The position numbers were made by a program, and so were the translations under genes. From Limnobacter sp. (GTDB lineage Bacteria; Pseudomonadota; Gammaproteobacteria; Burkholderiales; Burkholderiaceae_B), in NCBI GenBank assembly GCA_012032215.1, contig JAAURO010000106.1, positions 1-6,340 on the forward strand: DNA of 6,340 nucleotides, read 5' to 3'. Under the pieces are notes generated by a model, which saw only the letters and a program-made list of their open reading frames with translations, was not told the DNA's origin and ran no database searches. Shown piece after piece: positions 1 to 6,218 of the stretch (positions within the stretch are counted from its first letter, which is position 1; the number at the start of each line of letters is the position of its first letter).

Positions 1-274
1 TCCAGCCTCTGGCCAGCAGGGCCTGAAACTGTGGGCTGTTGCTCAGCATGAGTTCAATCGCAGAGTTCATGGTGAGCGGTTGGTCCAGCAGTGTTTCGCT
101 GCGCTCGACCAATGCAGCCTGTTGTTCGTGGCTTAAGGCCAGAACCACCTGGCCCTGGGTCATGCTACGGGTTGTTTCGTTGAGCTGGTTTATCGATTGT
201 TCAATGTCTACTGTGGTGCACCCGGCAAGGCTAGCCATGCCAAGAGCCCACAGGGTGTGCTTGAGCAGATTCAT
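1..274 (-). CDS. TolC-family outer membrane efflux lipoprotein, N-terminal part (runs off the left edge)
   Basis: Ninety-one codons are open from the ATG at 274-272 to the window edge, so this is the first part of a longer protein. The N-terminus has the form of a lipoprotein signal: a Lys near the start, a hydrophobic stretch, then the lipobox L-A-G-C with the lipidated Cys at residue 19. Thr follows at +2, which fits outer-membrane sorting. After a polar helical stretch, residues about 69-90 (LLDQPLTMNSAIELMLSNSP and on) match the opening of outer membrane factor (OEP/TolC) proteins, where a linker precedes the first long helix (A-x-x-x-A-L-x-N-N-P-x-L-Q type). Known family members form the outer-membrane channel of tripartite efflux or type I secretion systems. 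A weak AGG lies five bases before the ATG. The start is 40 bases after the kinase stop on the same strand, so co-transcription is likely. The substrate cannot be told from this part. Confidence 0.8.
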   Translation of the reverse strand, partial: MNLLKHTLWALGMASLAGCTTVDIEQSINQLNETTRSMTQGQVVLALSHEQQAALVERSETLLDQPLTMNSAIELMLSNSPQFQALLARGW

Positions 275-314
275 GGGTGCCTGTTTTTCAGGAGTGACGT
301 GGAGTAACGTCAGG

Positions 315-576
315 TCAGTATAACAACACCTGTGCTTGAATGATTTTCAGCAAGTCTTCTTTCTTAAAGGGTTTTACCAGTGCTCGCACATGCCTGCCTT
401 TAAAATGGCTACACGGTCTTTTTCGGTGGCCGAGGCGGTAACGGCTACAATAGGTGGGCATTTGTCCTTAAAGTGCGCTTGAATGGTGGCGGTGGCTTCA
501 AATCCATCTACTTCCGGCATTTGAAGATCCATCAGAATAATGTCAAATTTTTTCGACAGCGCTTCTTCTATGGCCA
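315..576 (-). CDS. Kinase segment 5: C-terminal receiver domain
   Basis: Adding one base at 577-580 gives TLANDGKMAIEEAL, the usual end of receiver helix 1/strand 2. The frame then reads through the phosphoacceptor (IILMDLQMPEVDG, Asp1090), the conserved Thr (IVAVTASA, Thr1120) and the GMCEH turn, and stops early at 374-376. A further missing base between 379 and 380 restores H-L-V-K-P-F with the invariant Lys1142 and cis-Pro1143, then a final helix KKEDLLKIIQAQVLLY and the TGA at 315. All four receiver signature positions are therefore present once the frame is repaired. As sequenced, the receiver would lack its Lys and last helix. The nearest match is to the C-terminal receivers of BarA/RpfC-type hybrid kinases. 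Confidence 0.83.
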
Positions 577-2035
577 TTTTCCATCGTTTGCCAGAGTAAC
601 GTTTCCGCCTGCTTTACGAATCATTTCTCCTGCCACAAGGCGGTTCAACTGGTGGTCATCGGCAATTAAAACCTGCACGCCCGTCAGAGGTTGTGGTGCA
701 GGTGGTGCAGCCACTTCGGTGTTGGGTTCGAGCAGGGCGAGCGATGCTTCATGCGCCTGGGTTTCGTGTCGGCCAGTGGTGGCAGCCATTTGCCCCGATT
801 CCACTTCCTGCATCAGGTTTTCTGCAGTGGCCCAGCGCAGCTTGGTTTGCCGGTTCAGGGTGAGGGTGTCTTCCTGATCGGCGGCATGCTCTGGCGCGGT
901 TCTGGAATAATCGGGGTCCTGGTTGTCGATGTAAAAGGTAAACACAGAGCCCTTGCCTGGTTCGCTTTTCACTTCAATGCTTCCACCCATCAGTTCACTG
1001 AGGTTGCGGCAAATCGAAAGTCCGAGGCCTGCGCCGCCGTATTTGCGCGAGCTGCTACTGTCTACCTGGCTAAAGGGTTTGAACAACTCGGCAGCCTGGG
1101 CGTTGTCCATACCAATTCCTGTATCAGACACCTTGAATTGCAGTTTACTGCCCTCTTCACACGTGCAAACCTCCAGATGGATCTGCCCTTGCTCGGTAAA
1201 CTTCAGAGCGTTAGAGAGCAGGTTGTTCAAGATTTGTGCCAACCTGAGGCGGTCTCCCACCAGGCTGGTTGGGCAGTTTGCATGCCGGGTACACAAAAGC
1301 CTGAGGTTTTTTTCTTCGGCGCGGTAGCTAAACAGATCAATGGTTTTGTCCAGCAGGGTGGCCAGGCTAAACCGTGTGGGCGAAAGCTCCAGCTTGTTCG
1401 CTTCAATGCGTGATACATCAATCACATCGTTTAACACGTTCATCAGAATTTCAGCCGCTGAGCTGATTTTGTCCAGATAGTCGCGCTGTTGCGCTTGCAG
1501 GCCGGTGTCGGCCATGAGTTGCATCAGTCCCATAATGGCATTCATAGGGGTGCGTATTTCGTGACTCATGTTGGCCAAAAACGTGCTTTTCGCTTTGCTG
1601 GCCTGTTCGGCCTGGTCGGTTCTTACCACCAGTTGCGTGTTGATTCTTTCCAGTTCGCGCTGGTGGCCTTTTAATTCGGTGATTTCGGTTGCCAAGGCAA
1701 AAAACCCTTCTATCTGACCATAAATTACGTCTGGAATAAAATGCACCAGAATGTCGGCAAACTGCCCGTCTTTTTTGCGCTGTCGGCGCTCAAAGCGTTG
1801 TGGTTCGCCATGGAGTGCGGCCAGTGCGTGGGGGTGATCACTGGCAAACATGGCATCGCCCAGTAGCTTGCGCATGTGGATGCCACGCAGGCTTTCCAGG
1901 GGGAGCTCGGTCCAGGACTCGTAATTGCGGTTGGCAAAGTGACAGCGTAAGTCGCGGCCCCAGTAGCTCACCAATCCGGGCAGACATTCGCTTAAGGTGC
2001 GTAAAAAATGCTCGCGCTCAATAAGCGCTGCTTCG
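568..2035 (-). CDS. Kinase segment 4: third PAS, HisKA, HATPase and start of receiver
   Basis: One base added at 2036-2042 gives ERKKNEAALIEREHFLRTL and then a third PAS (PGLVSYWGRD to ATEITELK, about 595-704). A coiled-coil stretch leads to HisKA with S-H-E-I-R-T-P (His745, codon 1563-1561). The HATPase has its N-box NNLLSNALKF (about 857-866), G1 DTGIGM (891-896), F-box FKPFSQVD (905-912) and G2 GGAGLGLSI (920-928), all intact. A low-complexity linker of about 80 residues precedes VQVLIADDHQLN, the first strand and acidic pair of the receiver (Asp1046-Asp1047). The frame breaks at T run 577-580, where it hits a TAG at 568-570. From 1974 alone the frame would encode a kinase core of 468 residues without membrane segments. 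Confidence 0.88.
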
Positions 2036-2042
2036 TTTTTTT

Positions 2043-2408
2043 CCGTTCGGTGATGTCTTGAATTTGGGCCAGAAAATACAGAATCTGTCCTTTGGCATTC
2101 CAGACTGCCGACACCGACATGACTACCCAGATAACATGCCCTTGGTGGTGAATCAGGCGTTTTTCAATCTGGTAGTTGGTGCGTACGCCCTCTAGCATGT
2201 CATGGCGAAGCGGCTCATCAATCAGCAAGTCTTGGGGGTGTGTCAGCGATTCAAAGTTAAGCTTTAAAATCTGGCTTGCCGGGCACCCCAGAATGTCCGA
2301 CAAAGCGCGGTTTACCTGCAAAAACTGTCCGTCTACTCCGTACATGGCCATACCCACGGCAGCAGATTCAAAAGCAGAGCGAAACTTGTCCTCCGCTTCC
2401 CGCAGGGC
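2043..2408 (-). CDS. Kinase segment 3: second PAS domain
   Basis: One base added at 2409-2412 turns the tail into KALREAEDKFRSAFESAAVG, a canonical PAS entry (A-E-D-K-F-R-S-A-F-E-S). The domain continues with MAMYGVDGQFLQVNRALSDI and ends with FLAQIQDITERKK at about residues 467-586. This is the common PAS/PAC consensus of multi-PAS kinases, where F-R-x-x-F, G-x-F-x-x-V-N and D-I-T-E-R-K recur. Because the repaired join recreates the consensus exactly, it is the strongest evidence that the break is a missing base and not a gene boundary. The frame fails again at the seven-T run 2036-2042, after which the tail ends in a stop at 1992. Confidence 0.83.
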
Positions 2409-2412
2409 TTTT

Positions 2413-2808
2413 CAAATTTCTTTTGTTTGGTGATGTCCAGGTGCACGCCCACTATTTTGGAAGGATTGCCATTGACATCTGGAATGGCTCGTGCGTGTGC
2501 CTGAAAATACTTGATGTGCCCAGTGTCTTTCTGGCGAATGCTGAATAGCACTTGCTCGGCAGCTTGAGTGTCTTCACGCAGGGTGGGATTGAACAATTGC
2601 TGAAAATCGGGTTTGTCGTTTTTAACAACTTGGTTTTCCCATTCAGCCAAGGGCATGGGCTGGGTATTTTGGTGCAGTCCGTACATGGTATACATCACCT
2701 TGTTCCATTGCACGTGCCCGGTTTGTATGTCGTATTCCCACACACCGATATTGGCAGCGCTCGTGGCCAGCTTCAGGTGTATAGCCTGTTCTTGCAAAAT
2801 GCCGGATG
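2413..2808 (-). CDS. Kinase segment 2: first PAS domain
   Basis: After adding one base in the run at 2809-2813, the protein continues ...EREKTSGILQEQAIHLKLA. A PAS domain follows at about residues 338-455: the opening helix SAANIGVWEYD, a core with MYGL, and the closing strand IVGVHLDITKQKK, whose D-I-T is the usual PAS-to-next-domain connector. The WEYD start and the IPDVNGNPSKIVGV ending fit the PAS_3 type. No cofactor ligand such as a haem His or flavin Cys can be assigned with confidence. The same frame stays open to 2333, but beyond the T run 2409-2412 it is out-of-frame tail. The frame also extends upstream into sensor DNA without homology. Confidence 0.8.
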
Positions 2809-3792
2809 TTTTTCCCGCTCTTGAATATGGTGCGCTGTAATTGCACTGGCCTTGCGCATTCCCACCACCAACAGGCCCGCAATCAGGCAAAAGCCAGACA
2901 GCGCAATGGCGGCCTCTTCATTCCAGACAGCATAGGCGATCTCTGGGGCTGCCCACACTGCTACCACCCATTTGTTGGGATGGTTCATCAGCTTGGTGCT
3001 TTTCAATTCAATCAGGGTGAGCGCTTGAAATGCATCGTCAGGCGCTTCAACCAAGCCTGTCTGGCTTGCTTGTGCACGGGGTTCTCGCATGCCAGTGAGC
3101 GTGACTTCATTGTTGGGGCTTGTGGAGTCAACCAATCCGGTAAGTGGCACAAATCGTTTTCCAATCGGTGTTTGATCTGTATCGGAGCCCACAAACACTG
3201 TGCCTTCGGCGCTACCCACGGCAAATTTTGTCTCGCTGGCAGTAGTTACCGTGCGCAAAGCTTCGGCAAATTTTGCCAAATCCAGTTCGCCCTGCAAATA
3301 AGCAGCAGGTTTTTCCTGGCGGTCAAAAATGGCGATGTCTGCCAACAGCCTGATGGATGCGCCACTGCCTGTTTTCTGAATGTGTGCGGTCAGTGTATTG
3401 GTGGATCTGGGGGGCACGTACAGTAAGGGTTGTGTGGCTTGAACCTGTCCTGTTCGTACCAAGGGTTTACCCGTAGCATCCACTACCTGCAAATTAACCA
3501 GCCCGGATTCAACAAATGCCTGGTGATTGAGGTGTTCGCTAACGCTTGTCCAGTCCTGATTCTGAATGAAGTCTGCCAGCGGGTTGGAAATGGCAGCCAG
3601 ACTTAATGCCACGGTTGCCAGCTCCAGGGACGCTGCCTGGCTTAATGCCACAGCCGTAGCGGTGTTTTCTTTCTGAATGGCTCCGGACAGCACAATACGC
3701 TGCACCAGCAGGAACGCTGCTGTGGTGCAGGCAAGCACTCCAACAAAGAGCAGGGTTAAAAACCATTGTTTGCGTAAACGTTTTTTAAGCAC
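2773..3792 (-). CDS. Kinase segment 1: membrane anchor and periplasmic sensor domain
   Basis: This frame gives 339 codons, of which about the first 328 are authentic. A basic start (LKKRLRKQ) precedes a hydrophobic helix at about 11-31. An extracytoplasmic domain of about 260 residues follows, then a second helix (AIALSGFCLIAGLLVVGM, about 295-312) and a charged cytoplasmic linker (HIQEREK). The sensor is mixed alpha/beta and ends with PNKWVVAVWAAPEIAY before TM2. It resembles a double-Cache/CHASE-like periplasmic ligand domain, but I infer that from layout and cannot name the family. The frame is lost at the T run 2809-2813; beyond it the residues PAFCKNRLYT are out-of-frame tail. The start is uncertain. 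GTG 3792 lacks a clear ribosome site, and an ATG at 3848 in another frame would join if the T run 3781-3786 were one base longer. Confidence 0.82.
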   Translation of the reverse strand: MLKKRLRKQWFLTLLFVGVLACTTAAFLLVQRIVLSGAIQKENTATAVALSQAASLELATVALSLAAISNPLADFIQNQDWTSVSEHLNHQAFVESGLVNLQVVDATGKPLVRTGQVQATQPLLYVPPRSTNTLTAHIQKTGSGASIRLLADIAIFDRQEKPAAYLQGELDLAKFAEALRTVTTASETKFAVGSAEGTVFVGSDTDQTPIGKRFVPLTGLVDSTSPNNEVTLTGMREPRAQASQTGLVEAPDDAFQALTLIELKSTKLMNHPNKWVVAVWAAPEIAYAVWNEEAAIALSGFCLIAGLLVVGMRKASAITAHHIQEREKHPAFCKNRLYT

Positions 3793-4043
3793 GGCAAAGG
3801 CGATGTCCGGGAAACGGTGGCCAGTTCTGAAAAACCGGCTTTTGGCATAGGGGTATTAGGCCATTCTTTGAGCCACTGCGATGAGTTGGTAAGAGAAGAT
3901 TTTCTGCGGTTTATCAATCGATAGCCCAGCTATTAAGAGGGATGGGTAAGTACTGGGAAATGCGGGAAATCCCTTGGTAAAATTCAGTAGGAATGGTTTT
4001 TTTTTGCATGCTTTGTAAGGGTTTACACGGATTTTTACGCTTG

Positions 4044-4070
4044 AGATTAACTCGGTGTGGGGTGTGTCAA
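4044..4070 (-). promoter_or_regulatory. Possible sigma70-type promoter for the kinase operon
   Basis: On the minus strand TTGACA (4070-4065) matches the -35 consensus exactly. TAATCT (4049-4044) is a four-of-six match to the -10 box, but the 15-base spacer is short. It would give a leader of about 240 bases before the GTG at 3792. It is the best -35 box in the intergenic region, yet the pairing is weak. Confidence 0.25.
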
Positions 4071-4086
4071 GCCCCTTGTTGCCAAA

Positions 4087-4118
4087 TTGTAAGAAAAGTG
4101 TCACAGTGGGTTTAATAA
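4087..4118 (+). promoter_or_regulatory. Weak promoter-like sequence upstream of the unknown gene
   Basis: TTGTAA (4087-4092) could serve as a -35 box with TTTAAT (4111-4116, 18-base spacer) or TAATAA (4113-4118, 20-base spacer) as the -10. Neither pair is close to consensus. It lies about 80 bases before the likely start of the plus-strand gene. Confidence 0.2.
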
Positions 4119-4191
4119 AAATTAGAAACCTGTCGCCCAAGTGTTTTGGGACCCCTTCGCAACATATTCAGGGGTGTGTTTTAGCAGTACC

Positions 4192-4196
4192 GAGGA
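4192..4196 (+). promoter_or_regulatory. Shine-Dalgarno GAGGA that bears on the start choice
   Basis: GAGGA directly abuts the ATG at 4197, which is too close for normal initiation. It is six bases from an in-frame GTG at 4203. The GTG is therefore the better-spaced start and would shorten the protein by two residues. Confidence 0.5.
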
Positions 4197-4545
4197 ATGA
4201 GTGTGGGTGTTGGTGCAATCTCCAGTTCGCGAGCCGCTGTTTCGATAGGGTCTATCCCTGAATGTTACAAGCCCCGGGTAATGGTCAAGGCAGGTTATGG
4301 CCTTGACTCCGGAGACAATTGGAAAAAGCTGAATAACACGCAGCGTATCTGGCGAGCCTACTCCAGCGGCCGCAACCACGTGAAAGGTGAGGCTGAAGCC
4401 CGCACGTCCAGTGAAAATATTCTTGCTGCCACCTTGTTGGCCAGCTCTGCCAGATTGACTTTCCAGTCTGATCAGCCTCACCAGCCACACTGCCGTTTGC
4501 AACGTTTGCGCAGTGCGCTGGACAAAGGTCTGCTCGAAAAAAGAG
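4197..4545 (+). CDS. Unknown protein segment 1: polar N-terminus
   Basis: About 115 codons in this frame run from the start to the A run 4537-4542. The segment begins with a Ser/Gly/Val-rich stretch, then NNTQRIWRAYSSGRNHVKGE and a helical part ending RSALDKGLLEK. It is hydrophilic with no export signal. Downstream of the run the frame reads RGLERTRGAQGCPFH to a stop at 4587-4589, which looks like out-of-frame tail. It could instead be a separate short gene; continuity of helical, charged character into the next frame argues against that. Confidence 0.5.
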
Positions 4546-4726
4546 GCCTTGAACGAACCAGAGGTGCGCAGGGCTGCCCATTCCATTGATTACATGGGCA
4601 CCCATTCCCACCGCTTTAAAAGCGTTAATTCAAAAAATACCAAAAGCATTGGCTGGCTAAGGGGTGCAAAAAAAGTGGCTGGCTTTGCTGATGCTGCAAA
4701 CGGTGTTGCTACTGTAGCCATGAATA
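4543..4726 (+). CDS. Unknown protein segment 2: linker before the first hydrophobic block
   Basis: About 60 codons in the second frame (EALNEPEVRRAAHSIDYMGT to GFADAANGVATVAMN) bridge segments 1 and 3. The other two forward frames carry stops in this stretch (near 4550, 4589 and 4660), so this is the only one that stays open throughout. The frame remains open to 4980, but past about 4730 it becomes rich in Cys, Trp and Gly in the manner of a shadow frame. The join lies near ATTTGC at 4726-4731. A two-step shift through the third frame between 4727 and about 4755 is also possible. Confidence 0.5.
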
Positions 4727-4732
4727 TTTGCA

Positions 4733-6133
4733 GTGCCTGGTGTCGGGCATGCGACCACGAAACCAACACCATTAACAGAAAACTGGGGCAAAACGCTTGG
4801 CGTGGGCATGGCGGTGGTGGTTATTGGCGTAAATGCACTGTTGTCAAAATCAATGAGTGTGGTTGCTCCCTATGTGCAATGGGGGTGGTATGGCCTTTCT
4901 GTGGCGGGTTATGGGTCTGCTTCTGTGATGAACTGGTTTGGCCAGGTGCAAACAAAACCATTGGAAAGCATAGACGATGAGCACAAGAATGAAATTCTGA
5001 AAAATACAGACAAAATAGTAGATGCTGCATACGAGTTGTTTTTTTCTTCAAATTGCAATCAGAGCAGCAATCAATACATTAGAGAAGCGTTGGCTAGTGA
5101 TTTTACCAAAGAGGTTTTTCGCTCAAATTCACACCGGGAATTTTTTAACAGAGCTGGTACGCGGTTTCTGAGCAGGTTGTTCGAATGCAATACCAGAACA
5201 GCATTTGCCCAGGCACTGGCTGATTTTCAGACAACTTATCTGGACGGATCTTTAGTACAAGACCGGAAAGAGCTTTTTTATCGGCAAAAACTGGTTGTTG
5301 CTGTATTGTCGTTGGTGAACGATCAAGACGTAGAAACCGGAGACATTAAAGAGCAGAATATCCGCCAGGACAGAACAGGGCGCTTAAGGTTTCAGGAATT
5401 TATGTCGCATCCTGTGGCTGGCTTTAACCGATGCAAGGCCAAGTGGTATGACTTCAGGGCTAACGTGGCGGCGATAACTGAGGCAACTGACGGCAACGAG
5501 AAGCGGCCAGTAAAAGAAGCTTTCGAAGAGAAAAGCCGTGTTTACAATGACAAGGCGCACAATATTGTGAAGGGGTGGACTGAAAAACGCAGAAAAATCG
5601 TAACCGGCATGAAAAGCTCGTCTGACAATTTTTACGAAAAGCGTTTTAATCTGGAGTATATGCATGCCAACAAGCACTGTTACAAGCCTTTTGTTCGCCG
5701 CTTGCTGACTACCACCGAAATTTTGCGTACGACAGGGCAGGCCATATTGGCTTCGGACACCAATTTGGGTTTGGCGTTCGGGCATTGGATGAAAAAGGGG
5801 TACGAGGCCCTTTGGTTGCGCCATGGTTCTTACAATGCCAGCCGAGCGGCTGGGCACGCTGTAGGTATTTGTATTGCAGGGGTTGCACTGGGAGCGATCA
5901 GCTTTGGTTTGGGGGCTGCTGGCCTGGTTGCCTGGAAAGTGGCTGGCAAATACGCGATTGCGCCAGTCAGTCTCGCGTTTATTTGCGGTACTTTTAATAC
6001 ACTGTCTTACCTGATTGATTTTGGTACTCAAGGCATGACGGTGGCTCTGGATAGAATAGGCGCACCTTTGTTCGACAAACGCTCGCTGGTAGTAAGGTCG
6101 GGTGATCCGGGAGATATTATTGATACGGCCTAA
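4733..6133 (+). CDS. Unknown protein segment 3: hydrophobic block, charged core, second hydrophobic block
   Basis: This frame is open for 466 codons from a GTG at 4733 and is the bulk of the gene. It could be translated alone, but no ribosome site precedes the GTG. Helices are likely at LGVGMAVVVIGVNALL and VQWGWYGLSVAGYGSASVM near its start. The core holds Lys/Arg/Glu-rich stretches such as EKRPVKEAFEEKSRVYNDKA and RKIVTGMKSSSDNFYEKRF. The C-terminal block has closely spaced small residues (GVALGAISFGLGAAGLVAW), a pattern that favours tight helix packing in membranes. The tail ends RSGDPGDIIDTA. The frame reads uninterrupted through the seven-T run 5039-5045, so not all long runs in the window are faulty. 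Confidence 0.7.
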   Translation: MPGVGHATTKPTPLTENWGKTLGVGMAVVVIGVNALLSKSMSVVAPYVQWGWYGLSVAGYGSASVMNWFGQVQTKPLESIDDEHKNEILKNTDKIVDAAYELFFSSNCNQSSNQYIREALASDFTKEVFRSNSHREFFNRAGTRFLSRLFECNTRTAFAQALADFQTTYLDGSLVQDRKELFYRQKLVVAVLSLVNDQDVETGDIKEQNIRQDRTGRLRFQEFMSHPVAGFNRCKAKWYDFRANVAAITEATDGNEKRPVKEAFEEKSRVYNDKAHNIVKGWTEKRRKIVTGMKSSSDNFYEKRFNLEYMHANKHCYKPFVRRLLTTTEILRTTGQAILASDTNLGLAFGHWMKKGYEALWLRHGSYNASRAAGHAVGICIAGVALGAISFGLGAAGLVAWKVAGKYAIAPVSLAFICGTFNTLSYLIDFGTQGMTVALDRIGAPLFDKRSLVVRSGDPGDIIDTA

Positions 6134-6170
6134 ATACAGCCCGGCCAATAGGGCGTCAAAAAAGAGCATT

Positions 6171-6199
6171 AAAAAAGGGCACCATCGGTGCCCTTTTTT
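6171..6199. terminator. Bidirectional intrinsic terminator between convergent genes
   Basis: A perfect inverted repeat consists of six A, GGGCACC, loop ATC, GGTGCCC and six T. The 7-bp GC-rich stem followed by a T tract works in either direction. It starts 38 bases after the stop of the plus-strand gene and ends 20 bases from the stop of the minus-strand cold-shock gene, so it can serve both. Confidence 0.92.
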
Positions 6200-6218
6200 G
6201 ACCCAATCTGATTAAAAA

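Larger units (their letters stand above)
315..3792 (-). pseudogene. Hybrid sensor histidine kinase (sensor-PAS-PAS-PAS-HisKA-HATPase-REC) broken by five single-base frameshifts
   Basis: Joining five consecutive reading frames gives one continuous protein of 1160 residues, from the GTG at 3792 to the TGA at 315-317. Order: TM1 about 11-31, periplasmic sensor about 32-290, TM2 about 295-312, PAS about 338-455, PAS about 467-582, PAS about 595-704, HisKA with His745, HATPase about 850-955, a linker of about 80 residues rich in Ala/Pro/Gln, and a receiver about 1040-1160 with Asp1090. Each join needs exactly one base added: in the T runs 2809-2813, 2409-2412, 2036-2042 and 577-580 (A on the coding strand), and between 379 and 380. 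No nonsense substitution was seen and all catalytic motifs survive. The gene is therefore either functional and misread, or very recently broken. Family members autophosphorylate on His and pass the phosphate to the receiver Asp, usually onward to an HPt protein; none is encoded here. The product would sit in the inner membrane. The signal sensed is unknown. Confidence 0.88.
3793..4196. other. Divergent intergenic region, no convincing gene
   Basis: About 400 bases separate the divergent kinase and unknown gene. The region is richer in A/T than its flanks and includes a 9-base T run at 3997-4005. A motif GGGAAAT occurs twice nine bases apart (3955-3961 and 3964-3970), the second copy lying in the palindrome GGGAAATCCC. 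A 94-codon minus frame crosses 3856-4140, but it starts at TTG with no ribosome site and has no recognisable protein pattern. Promoters for both genes should lie here. No tRNA or strong hairpin was seen. Confidence 0.6.
4197..6133 (+). pseudogene. Unrecognised protein with two hydrophobic blocks and a charged core, broken by two frameshifts
   Basis: I do not recognise this protein. Joining three frames gives about 644 residues from ATG 4197 (or GTG 4203) to the TAA at 6131-6133. The first join lies at the A run 4537-4542 and the second near the T run 4727-4729. Each needs either one base removed or two added. The repaired product has a polar N-terminus of about 195 residues with no signal peptide. 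A first hydrophobic block follows (about 200-245, two possible membrane helices), then a charged, mostly helical core (about 250-545), a second Gly/Ala-rich hydrophobic block (about 550-608, two possible helices) and a polar tail of about 36 residues. This layout resembles membrane-inserting proteins with helical hairpins, but no family motif supports a function. Codon choice looks coding in all three segments. The gene stands alone: divergent from the kinase and convergent with the cold-shock gene. Confidence 0.65.

Noticed and set aside
39..323. Plus-strand frame of 94 codons
   Set aside because: It lies opposite the lipoprotein, whose lipobox and OEP-like sequence are convincing; the plus frame has no protein-like pattern.
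691..1413. Plus-strand frame of 240 codons over the kinase core
   Set aside because: The minus strand here carries intact HATPase motifs; the plus frame is a shadow.
2036..2042. Programmed ribosomal frameshifting at the A runs of the kinase
   Set aside because: Five separate programmed shifts in one gene, one of them not at a homopolymer, is implausible compared with base-calling error or decay.
2806..3426. Plus-strand frame of 206 codons over the sensor region
   Set aside because: It is rich in Cys and His with no ordered pattern, lies opposite the sensor domain, and has no ribosome site.
3856..4140. Minus-strand frame of 94 codons in the intergenic region
   Set aside because: It starts at TTG without a ribosome site and its composition follows the A/T-rich intergenic DNA; no family resemblance.
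4122..4586. Minus-strand frame of 154 codons opposite the unknown gene
   Set aside because: No recognisable motif; the plus strand continues into a long coding frame, so this is probably a shadow.
6139..6160. GCCC/GGGC hairpin after the unknown gene as a second terminator
   Set aside because: The stem is only four base pairs with an eight-base loop; the strong hairpin at 6171-6199 explains termination.
5384..6169. Minus-strand frame of 261 codons opposite the unknown gene
   Set aside because: It runs through the terminator region, is rich in His, Arg and Gln as shadow frames are, and the plus frame has clear membrane-helix organisation.
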